A DNA stretch of 5,302 bases from Methanoregula sp. (GTDB lineage: Archaea > Halobacteriota > Methanomicrobia > Methanomicrobiales > Methanospirillaceae). The notes below the pieces were generated by a model. The model made no database searches. It was given only the letters and a program-made list of their open reading frames with translations, and was not told the DNA's origin. Both the position numbers and the translations under genes were made by a program. This document shows, in pieces, positions 1-5,050 of the stretch (positions are counted from its first letter, which is position 1; each line of letters starts with the position of its first letter). The stretch spans positions 1 to 5,302 of the forward strand of contig JAQTSH010000132.1 of assembly GCA_028711405.1 (NCBI GenBank). Direction: 5' to 3'.

Positions 1-1592
1 GCGGTTTGAAAGGGCAGGTGGACAAGATCCGGGAGATGATCGAACTGCCCCTGAAATACCCGGAGATCTTCGAGCGGATTGGCATCGATCCCCCTCGTGG
101 CGTCCTCCTCTACGGACCGCCGGGCACCGGTAAGACCCTCATCGCAAAAGCGGCTGCGCAGGAGACCGATGCGTACCTGATCTTCATCTCCGGTCCCGAG
201 ATCGTCGGGAAATATTATGGCGAGTCGGAAGCCCGGTTGCGGGAAGTCTTTGCAGAAGCCCAGAAGAATGCGCCGGCGATCGTCTTTATTGATGAGATCG
301 ATGCGATTGCCCCGAAGCGCGAGGATGTCGGCGGCGACAAGCAGGTCGAACGGCGGATCGTCGCCCAGCTCCTCTCGATCATGGACGGGTTGAAAGACCG
401 GGGGCAGGTGACCGTGATCGCAACGACGAACATCCCGAACTCGCTTGATCCTGCTCTCAGGCGACCCGGGCGGTTCGACCGGGAGATCATGATCCCAATC
501 CCGGACCGGGACGGGCGGCGGGAGATCATCGAGATCCACACGCGGGGGATGCCCATTGCCGCTGATGTCGACCTCGATGAACTGGCGAACATCACGCACG
601 GGTATGTCGGGGCGGATCTCGCAGCGCTCTCCCGCGAGAGCGCGATGCACGCATTACGGAAAGTGTTGCCGGATATCGATTTCACGAAACATGAGATCCC
701 GTATGAAGTGATCGCCAATCTGACCGTTAAAAAAGAAGACTTCATGAATGCGTTCCGGGAGATCGAACCTTCCGCCCTGCGGGAAGTGTTTGTGGAGATC
801 CCCGATGTCAGCTGGGACGATGTGGGAGGTCTTGCGGCGATCAAGGACGAGATCCGGGAGGCGATTGAACTTCCGTTGAAGTGCGCCGACCTGTATGCGC
901 AGGCTGCTGTCAACCCCCCGAAAGGCATCCTCCTCTACGGACCGCCGGGCACGGGAAAGACGCTCATTGCGAAAGCGATTGCCCATGAGACCCAGTCCAA
1001 CTTCATCTCGATCAAGGGACCGGCGCTGCTCTCGCGGTTCGTAGGCGAATCAGAGCGCGGCATCCGGGAGATCTTCAAGAAAGCCCGGCAGGCAGTGCCC
1101 TGCATCATCTTCTTTGACGAGATCGATGCAATCGCCCCGGTACGCGGCGGCAGGAATGACACCGGTGTCACCGAACGGGTGATCGCCCAGCTCTTAACCG
1201 AGATGGACGGGCTCGAAGAGTTGAAAGGTGTCACCGTTCTTGCGGCAAGTAACCGTATCGATATCATCGATCCGGCGCTCCTCCGGGCGGGACGCATGGA
1301 TCTCCAGATCGAACTACCGAAACCAGATGGTGAGGGGCGTCTTGAGATCTTCCGGGTGCACACCCGGAAACGCCCGCTTGCAAAAGGGGTGAAACTTACC
1401 GACTACGTGTCGAAGACCGACGGGTTTACCGGCGCAGAGATCGAGGCAGCCTGCAACCGCGCCGCGATTCTTGCCATACGGGAGTTTAGAAAGGCGGGAC
1501 CCGATCAGGGGGCATTTATGATCCAGGCAGCGCATTTCACCCGTGCGATCGAGGATGTGCGAGAGAATGCCACCCATACTTCCAATATTTGA
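1..1592 (+). CDS. CDC48/VCP-family tandem AAA+ ATPase, 5'-truncated
   Basis: The reading frame is open from the left edge (first full codon at 3) to a TGA at 1590-1592, giving about 530 residues. It lacks the N domain and the first part of D1, since family members usually run about 730-810 residues. Two AAA+ modules are visible. D1 has Walker A GPPGTGKT at 114-137, pore loop KYYGESE, Walker B IVFIDEIDAIAP, and arginine fingers in RRPGRFDRE. D2 has Walker A GPPGTGKT at 939-962, pore loop RFVGESE, Walker B IIFFDEIDAIAP, and RAGRMD with both finger arginines kept. By family knowledge it is a cytosolic hexameric unfoldase/segregase that extracts or remodels proteins using ATP. The D2 pore aromatic is Phe where Trp is common, a conservative change. 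The TTG at 6 is internal to the conserved GGLKGQVDKI stretch and is not the start. It lies only 93 nt upstream of gvpA, so a role in gas-vesicle assembly or turnover is possible, but this is inference; it could be the housekeeping copy. Confidence 0.95.
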   Translation, partial: GLKGQVDKIREMIELPLKYPEIFERIGIDPPRGVLLYGPPGTGKTLIAKAAAQETDAYLIFISGPEIVGKYYGESEARLREVFAEAQKNAPAIVFIDEIDAIAPKREDVGGDKQVERRIVAQLLSIMDGLKDRGQVTVIATTNIPNSLDPALRRPGRFDREIMIPIPDRDGRREIIEIHTRGMPIAADVDLDELANITHGYVGADLAALSRESAMHALRKVLPDIDFTKHEIPYEVIANLTVKKEDFMNAFREIEPSALREVFVEIPDVSWDDVGGLAAIKDEIREAIELPLKCADLYAQAAVNPPKGILLYGPPGTGKTLIAKAIAHETQSNFISIKGPALLSRFVGESERGIREIFKKARQAVPCIIFFDEIDAIAPVRGGRNDTGVTERVIAQLLTEMDGLEELKGVTVLAASNRIDIIDPALLRAGRMDLQIELPKPDGEGRLEIFRVHTRKRPLAKGVKLTDYVSKTDGFTGAEIEAACNRAAILAIREFRKAGPDQGAFMIQAAHFTRAIEDVRENATHTSNI

Positions 1593-1624
1593 AACAAGAT
1601 TTGGAAATTTCAACAACCTATATA
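1583..1624 (+). promoter_or_regulatory. gvpA promoter: upstream element plus TATA box
   Basis: The TATA box TATATA lies at 1619-1624, 61 nt before the gvpA ATG, which predicts transcription starting near 1647-1649. Upstream, 1583-1609 carries CAATATT followed by TGAAACAAGATTTGGAAATT. The same arrangement recurs at the same spacing before the GvpC-like gene (2635-2676), with 32 of 42 positions identical by hand alignment. The conserved block ends 9 nt before TATA, leaving the BRE position (about 1612-1618) unconserved. This looks more like an activator site than a BRE. The element overlaps the last codons and the TGA stop of the CDC48 gene, so gvpA is transcribed on its own even if readthrough also occurs. 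Confidence 0.75.
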
Positions 1625-1640
1625 CTCTTCGCCATTGAGT

Positions 1641-1668
1641 TGGTTGTGGGCACAAATGCCCAGAACCA
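1641..1668 (+). promoter_or_regulatory. Hairpin in the gvpA mRNA leader
   Basis: An inverted repeat forms a stem with TGGTT (1641-1645) opposite AACCA (1664-1668), one G/G mismatch, then TGGGCA (1647-1652) opposite TGCCCA (1657-1662), and a CAAA loop. It ends 3 nt before the AGGAGG ribosome site. If transcription starts near 1647 as the TATA box predicts, the inner 6-bp stem would sit at the very 5' end of the mRNA and could protect it from decay. If the start is farther upstream, the full stem forms. The function is inference. Confidence 0.5.
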
Positions 1669-1671
1669 CAA

Positions 1672-1677
1672 AGGAGG
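1672..1677 (+). promoter_or_regulatory. gvpA ribosome binding site
   Basis: AGGAGG with 8 nt to the ATG at 1686 is a near-perfect anti-16S match. It decides the start at 1686 over the in-frame ATG at 1635, which lies upstream of the predicted transcription start and would add 17 residues unlike GvpA. Confidence 0.85.
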
Positions 1678-1685
1678 AGAAAAAC

Positions 1686-1898
1686 ATGGTAGAAAAAATG
1701 AACTCATCTTCAAGCCTCGTCGAGGTTATTGACCGAATTCTGGACAAGGGCATTGTTGTTGACGCATGGGCACGCGTCTCGCTTGTCGGGATTGAGATTC
1801 TCTCTATCGAAGCCCGTGTCGTGATCGCATCGGTTGAGACGTTCCTGAAGTACGCGGAAGCGGTTGGGCTTACCGAGCACGCGGAAATTGCGGCGTAA
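1686..1898 (+). CDS. gvpA: Gas vesicle major structural protein GvpA
   Basis: This encodes 70 residues, the usual size for the family (about 70-76). GvpA is the small hydrophobic subunit that polymerises into the ribs of the gas-permeable, water-excluding protein shell in the cytoplasm. The family pattern is clear: a polar Ser-rich N-terminus, amphipathic helix 1 (SLVEVIDRILDKGIVVDAW), the beta-hairpin strands ARVSLVGIEILSIEARVVIA, then helix 2 (SVETFLKYAEAVGL) and a short Ala-rich tail. No signal peptide is present, as expected. The start is fixed by AGGAGG at 1672-1677; an ATG four codons in (1698) is less well placed. It has its own promoter upstream and a terminator-like hairpin downstream, consistent with the very high expression a shell protein needs. 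Only one gvpA copy is seen in the window. Confidence 0.98.
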   Translation: MVEKMNSSSSLVEVIDRILDKGIVVDAWARVSLVGIEILSIEARVVIASVETFLKYAEAVGLTEHAEIAA

Positions 1899-1934
1899 CA
1901 CCAACACCATATATCTCTCTCGGGGAAAAAATCA

Positions 1935-1966
1935 AATGGATGGAGATGCAGTCCATCCATTATTTT
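1935..1966 (+). terminator. Terminator-like hairpin after gvpA
   Basis: A perfect 10-bp stem AATGGATGGA (1935-1944) / TCCATCCATT (1952-1961) with a 7-nt loop is followed by ATTTT. It lies 36 nt after the gvpA stop. It would end or trim most gvpA transcripts, or stabilise their 3' end, and so separate gvpA dosage from the genes downstream. Archaeal termination depends mainly on T-runs, and the run here is short, so RNA 3'-end protection is an equal reading. Confidence 0.6.
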
Positions 1967-2634
1967 CCGATTCGATCTTCTGATAATGCACCAGACAAAC
2001 CACGAAAGAAGAATTTTCACGCACAACACGGTACGCTCATGTCATAACAATGCACGTCCCTTATGCTGCATCGTATGACAATAGTGTCCATATCTTTTTT
2101 GACGGATAAAAATCTATCTGCACTGCCTGGTGTGGTGGGAGTCATTAACGGCTGCTTGCGATCTGTGTATCATCACGCTTGGGGGCGGGGATCATCCAGG
2201 TACCCGAGCCGTCACATCGGTGAACCAGGTCAACCTCCGTTTTCGCGGCTGGAGGTTCTTTTGGCATGGGAGTTTTCATTCTTCCCGGGATTTTCCAGAC
2301 GTTGCGTTCAATCATGGTATGTCTGAAAAACCGTCAACGACCCGCTGCGGGCACCATTCGGGCTCGGCGGAACCATCATCCCCCCTCGGTAATGGGAGAA
2401 GAAACCTCATTTTCCTGTCAGGATGCCCCGCCGCGTTCATGCACTCCGTACGCCATTCCTCTTTGCGGGCGTCTGCGAACCCTCCGCGTCCTCGTGACCA
2501 AAAAGCGCACCGGCACGCATCGCCCCCGCATGAACCTGGGTGTGTCCTGCAAGGGCGGCGGGCGCATACTCATGACACCCCCCGGGCACCGCAGATCACG
2601 ATCTGGAGCGTTTTTTGCGACAATTCTGCATTTT
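1967..2634. other. Long intergenic region without a convincing gene
   Basis: About 670 bases separate the gvpA hairpin from the second promoter. The left part (to about 2125) is AT-rich with T-runs and a TATA-like GATAAAAAT at 2105-2113. The right part (about 2330-2600) is GC-rich. Two overlapping + frames are open there (2130-2651 and 2266-2655), but their products are Arg/Pro/Ser/His-rich with no recognisable domain and read like frames kept open by base composition. The second has GGAGG 10 nt before its ATG at 2266, the only point in its favour. No tRNA, rRNA, CRISPR, transposase or gvp remnant could be recognised on either strand. The GC-rich block could be a dispersed repeat or a non-coding RNA; neither can be shown from this window. 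Confidence 0.6.
2232..2262 (+). terminator. Hairpin followed by CTTTT inside the gap
   Basis: AACCTCC (2232-2238) pairs perfectly with GGAGGTT (2251-2257) around a 12-nt loop and is followed by CTTTT. It could end a short transcript started from a TATA-like sequence near 2105, which would give an RNA of roughly 125 nt. The GGAGG here also resembles a ribosome site for a doubtful ORF at 2266. The evidence is structural only. Confidence 0.3.
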
Positions 2635-2676
2635 CAATTTTTGAAACATAATTAGGAAATTCCGGGCACGTATATA
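2635..2676 (+). promoter_or_regulatory. Promoter of the GvpC-like gene, matching the gvpA promoter
   Basis: The TATA box TATATA is at 2671-2676, predicting a transcription start near 2699-2701 and a leader of about 33 nt. Upstream, 2635-2661 reads CAATTTT then TGAAACATAATTAGGAAATT, matching the gvpA element base for base in spacing: CAAT, TTTGAAACA, ATT and GGAAATT are all shared. The motif includes a TTTCAA-TTT-TTGAAA dyad (2632-2646) that is not kept at gvpA, so the dyad itself is probably not the operator. The shared element implies a common regulator for gvpA and the downstream operon. Confidence 0.75.
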
Positions 2677-2721
2677 AGAAATCCCCCCCGAATGGAGAGT
2701 GTCAAAACAAAAGACAGATGT

Positions 2722-2727
2722 GAGGTG
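2722..2727 (+). promoter_or_regulatory. Ribosome binding site of the GvpC-like gene
   Basis: GAGGTG lies 6 nt before the ATG at 2734. It supports that start over the in-frame ATG at 2692, which sits upstream of the transcription start predicted from the TATA box at 2671-2676 and would not be on the mRNA. Confidence 0.7.
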
Positions 2728-2733
2728 GGAAAA

Positions 2734-3507
2734 ATGACAATTGCAGATGGAATGCACCAGATCGTTGACAACATCAACGGCGCAAGAACGGTGCGGGCAG
2801 CGGAGATTGAGGGATTGGTACACGACGTCGGGGAGATCCGCGCCGGCGCACAGAAGGACTTAAAACAGGTCCACCGTGCCAGGATGCGGGAATCCGTCGC
2901 ACAGCACAAGGCACTCCACGCGTTCGCGAAGACCCTGAACCGCGACTCCATGAACATGATCGGTGGTTTCTCCGCGAGCCGTATGGCGATGGGACGGCAA
3001 TGCCAGGAAGAACTCGCAGACTTCACGCACCAGTTGAAGAAGGATGTCAATGACATCCGGCTGGACTCAGTACACCTGATCCACGGTTTCGCGGACGAAC
3101 GGGTGAGCCGGAGTATCGAACTCTCGCGGATGCTCATGTCTTACAATGAAGGGATCGTTGATGATGTGGAACAGCTGATGGGCATCTTTAAAAAAGACCG
3201 CATCGCGTGCCAGGCAGATCTTGCCGAAGCCCATGCGATCTGGATGTCCGGCGGTGCGGCATACACCAAACCCCAGGTACAATCTGAGCCAAAGGCACCC
3301 GAAGTCACCACGACCCCGGACGAGAAAGAGGATGCGGCACTCAAGCAGAAGATCCTCAAAGTGATCAAAGCTTCCCCCAATGGGATCACCCTTGCAAAAG
3401 CAGGCAAGAAGATCGGGGTTGAATGGCGCAAACTCATCAGACCCGCAAAGGCACTCATGGAAAATGGCAGGATCACAAAGAAGGAGACCCAGTACTTCCC
3501 GTGCTGA
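2734..3507 (+). CDS. gvpC: GvpC-like gas vesicle repeat protein with C-terminal winged-helix-like domain
   Basis: This encodes 257 residues with no signal peptide or membrane segment. Residues 1-172 are a long amphipathic helical region with imperfect repeats. An Arg followed by Leu at +11, Phe/Tyr at +14, Leu/Ile at +18 and Asp at +21 starts at R50, R83 and R123. A fourth, truncated unit starts at R156 with Trp at +14. The spacings are 33, 40 and 33, and GFxxxR recurs at 78-83 and 118-123. As I recall it, the 33-residue repeat of cyanobacterial GvpC shows the same R-L-F-L register. GvpC binds the outside of the GvpA shell and strengthens it. A Pro/Thr/Glu-rich linker (about 178-198) leads to residues 200-257, predicted as a winged helix: a helix at KQKILKVIKA, a helix-turn-helix through GITLAKAGKKIGVEW, a recognition-type helix at RKLIRPAKALMENG, and a wing at RITKKETQYFP. 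That tail is not a standard GvpC part. Its position between gvpA and gvpN matches known gvpA-C-N order. GvpC assignment is fairly likely; the role of the tail is unknown. Confidence 0.75.
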   Translation: MTIADGMHQIVDNINGARTVRAAEIEGLVHDVGEIRAGAQKDLKQVHRARMRESVAQHKALHAFAKTLNRDSMNMIGGFSASRMAMGRQCQEELADFTHQLKKDVNDIRLDSVHLIHGFADERVSRSIELSRMLMSYNEGIVDDVEQLMGIFKKDRIACQADLAEAHAIWMSGGAAYTKPQVQSEPKAPEVTTTPDEKEDAALKQKILKVIKASPNGITLAKAGKKIGVEWRKLIRPAKALMENGRITKKETQYFPC

Positions 3508-3524
3508 ACCGTTACCGGGAGACC

Positions 3525-3550
3525 TATTTTTTTGGTTTGCCAAAAAAATA
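3525..3550 (+). terminator. A/T-rich perfect hairpin after the GvpC-like gene
   Basis: TATTTTTTTGG (3525-3535) and CCAAAAAAATA (3540-3550) form a perfect 11-bp stem with a TTTG loop, 17 nt after the stop at 3507. The 7-T run on the + strand is the kind of signal that causes archaeal termination. Its symmetry gives a T-run on both strands. It probably ends or attenuates the transcript before gvpN. Confidence 0.5.
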
Positions 3551-3740
3551 CCAACACCCGATGAACCGTGCTGGTTCAGACACTTAAACGAAAACCGACG
3601 TGTCGTTTTTCAAGCAGACCTCCAGGCTGCCGACGTGGGCACAAGCATACAACAAACGTCGGGGCATTTGGGGGCATTTTAGAGAGAAACGGCAGAAGCC
3701 GGTTTTAGACGGACTGATGGTTCAGCCGGCAGGTCACACC
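3551..3740. other. Repeat-rich leader region before gvpN
   Basis: No gene is credible here. Small inverted repeats follow one another: TGAACC/GGTTCA (3562-3567 / 3573-3578); CCGACGT (3630-3636) with ACGTCGG (3656-3662), the same CCGACGT also appearing at 3595-3601; and CGGC/GCCG (3690-3693 / 3698-3701) followed by TTTT. No TATA box at a usable distance from gvpN is convincing, so gvpN is probably reached by readthrough from the promoter at 2671. The structures may tune that readthrough or gvpN translation. Confidence 0.4.
3661..3680 (+). repeat. 10-bp tandem duplication
   Basis: GGGGCATTTG is followed directly by GGGGCATTTT, two near-identical 10-bp copies. It looks like a small local duplication in the non-coding DNA upstream of gvpN; no function is implied. 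Confidence 0.5.
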
Positions 3741-3745
3741 GGAGG
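3741..3745 (+). promoter_or_regulatory. gvpN ribosome binding site
   Basis: GGAGG with 11 nt to the ATG at 3757, slightly longer spacing than for the other genes here. It supports the chosen start, which also fits the length and N-terminus of GvpN. Confidence 0.65.
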
Positions 3746-3756
3746 GAGCGTATATC

Positions 3757-4632
3757 ATGGATTTTGTAACAGTCATCAACCCAAAACCCCAGAATGAATT
3801 TGTGGAAACACCGTATATCACAAGCATCGCAGAGCGGGGTCTGCGTTACATAAAAAAAGGATTCCCCGTTCATCTATCGGGACCCACGGGGTGCGGGAAG
3901 ACTACTCTTGCCCTGCACATGGCATACATGCTGGGAAGACCGGTCGTTTTAATCAACGGCGACGAGGAGTTCAGCACGTCATCCCTTGTCGGCAGCCAGT
4001 CCGGGTACCGGAAACGAAAGGTGATCGACCGGTTCGTCTCCCGTGTCTACAAGTCCGATGAATCGATGACTAAGACCTGGCTCGATGACCGGCTCACGAC
4101 CGCGTGTAAGCACGGGTTTACCCTGATCTACAACGAGTTCACCCGTTCACGTCCCGAAGCCAACAACATCTTCCTCTCGGTACTCGAAGAGCGGATGCTC
4201 GAACTGCCGAGCGCGTCAGAGGATGGCAACTATATCAAGGTCCACCCGGACTTCTCTGCAATCTTCACGAGCAACCCGGAGGAGTATGCCGGGGTCTTCC
4301 GTTCCCAGGACGCCTTAATGGACCGGATGATCACCCTGCCGATGACCCACTATGACGAAGAGACCGAGATCGCGATCACGCAGGCGAAAGCGGGGGTGTC
4401 CCACCACGTGGCAAAGAAGATCGTCACTCTCGTACGAAAACTCCGGGCGGCAGACGTCTGCGAGTTCACCCCGACGATCCGGGCATCGGTCGCGATCGCC
4501 CGCGTCTACGATGAAGATGACCCGGACTGGTTTGAGCAGACCTGCATCGATATCCTCTCGCCCAAGGTTGGAAAGGGCGACCGGGGAGAGATCGATCCTG
4601 CCGGCATCATCCGGGACCTGATCGCACATTAG
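3757..4632 (+). CDS. gvpN: Gas vesicle protein GvpN, MoxR-like AAA+ ATPase
   Basis: This encodes 291 residues, within the usual GvpN range. GvpN is a cytosolic ATPase needed for normal gas-vesicle enlargement, thought to act on GvpC or the growing shell. The N-terminus carries FVETPYITSIAERGL, typical of the family. Walker A is GPTGCGKTT at residues 42-50. The Walker B region is FTLIYNEF at 121-128, where Asn126 stands in the position usually held by Asp while the catalytic Glu127 is kept. The family signature TRSRPEANN follows (129-137), then sensor 1 IFTSNPEEYAG (169-179), with candidate arginine-finger residues near the DRM at 189-191. The C-terminal part is the helical lid. It lies 249 nt after the GvpC-like gene and 58 nt before the next gene, probably within one transcript running rightward. 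Identification is firm; the effect of Asn126 is not known. Confidence 0.96.
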   Translation: MDFVTVINPKPQNEFVETPYITSIAERGLRYIKKGFPVHLSGPTGCGKTTLALHMAYMLGRPVVLINGDEEFSTSSLVGSQSGYRKRKVIDRFVSRVYKSDESMTKTWLDDRLTTACKHGFTLIYNEFTRSRPEANNIFLSVLEERMLELPSASEDGNYIKVHPDFSAIFTSNPEEYAGVFRSQDALMDRMITLPMTHYDEETEIAITQAKAGVSHHVAKKIVTLVRKLRAADVCEFTPTIRASVAIARVYDEDDPDWFEQTCIDILSPKVGKGDRGEIDPAGIIRDLIAH

Positions 4633-4690
4633 CGCACAGACCCCCGGGAACGCTGGTCAGAAAAAGACACATCACCGATGGAGAAACAGC

Positions 4691-5050
4691 ATGAAAACCG
4701 CACGAGATGTCAGATCCGGACTTGACCTGTCACGGGAGAAAAAAGTCCCCTGCCGGACGATCCAGATCGAGGACGAGATAAAAAAGAGGATCCGGGAGAC
4801 CGAGGGGGCCCTCCTGACCGAAGACGAACGGACTGCGATCATAAAAAAAGAAGAGAAACGGATCCGGATTTATAACCAGGCGCTGACCAAGGCACGCCGC
4901 AAGATCCTGAAGCGCAAGGAAGCGACCTCAATCGTCCAGGCAGTCCGCCGGGGCGAAACCCCGAAAAATACGTCTGAAGTGACAACGATCACAAGAAAGA
5001 GAGGATCGCCTCCGAAGAAGGGGTACTATGAAATCGATGTTGCGTACTGA
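4691..5050 (+). CDS. Small, highly basic unrecognised protein of the gvp cluster
   Basis: This encodes 119 residues with about 32 Lys/Arg and 18 Asp/Glu by hand count, so a strong net positive charge. I do not recognise the family. Residues 24-87 are predicted as one or two long charged helices, with a basic core ARRKILKRKEA at 68-78. The tail (88-111) is Thr/Pro/Lys-rich and probably flexible, ending YYEIDVAY. There is no signal peptide or membrane segment. GGAG at 4680-4683 with 7 nt to the ATG supports the start. It follows gvpN by 58 nt and overlaps the GvpF/L gene by 23 nt, so it is almost certainly part of the operon. In position it resembles gvpO of haloarchaea, but the sequence does not match GvpO as I know it. 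Its basic charge recalls haloarchaeal GvpI, which is only an analogy. It may bind the acidic GvpC, GvpA surfaces or nucleic acid. Confidence 0.8.
   Translation: MKTARDVRSGLDLSREKKVPCRTIQIEDEIKKRIRETEGALLTEDERTAIIKKEEKRIRIYNQALTKARRKILKRKEATSIVQAVRRGETPKNTSEVTTITRKRGSPPKKGYYEIDVAY

Noticed and set aside
215..1363. Long reverse-strand open frames across the ATPase gene and elsewhere
   Set aside because: They are antisense shadows of strongly coding GC-rich + strand frames, with Ser/Arg-rich products and no domains.
1635..1685. In-frame ATG at 1635 giving a longer GvpA
   Set aside because: It lies upstream of the transcription start predicted from the TATA box at 1619-1624, has no ribosome site, and adds residues unlike any GvpA.
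2207..2225. Small dyad TCAC-ATCG-GTGA in the gap as an operator
   Set aside because: Only a 4-bp arm, not placed relative to any supported promoter; expected by chance.
2130..2651. Open frame of 173 residues in the gap
   Set aside because: Low-complexity Pro/His/Arg/Ser composition, no ribosome site at its start, and it overlaps the other doubtful frame; most likely open by base composition.
2266..2655. Open frame of 129 residues with GGAGG 10 nt upstream
   Set aside because: The product is rich in Arg, Pro and Cys with no recognisable domain, overlaps another open + frame in GC-rich DNA, and runs into the second gvp promoter element. A single ribosome-site match is not enough.
2692..2733. 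In-frame ATG at 2692 as the start of the GvpC-like protein
   Set aside because: It is only 16 nt after the TATA box, so probably not on the mRNA; the ATG at 2734 has GAGGTG 6 nt upstream.
3380..3797. Open frames at 3380-3682 and 3600-3797
   Set aside because: They overlap the end of the GvpC-like gene or the repeat-rich spacer, have no ribosome site, and show no family features.
4691..5050. Assignment as GvpO from its place after gvpN
   Set aside because: The sequence is basic and helical and lacks the GvpO pattern (VVEVVE followed by a YEV/YEI strand and a Tyr/Arg-rich end) as I know it; position alone does not justify the name.
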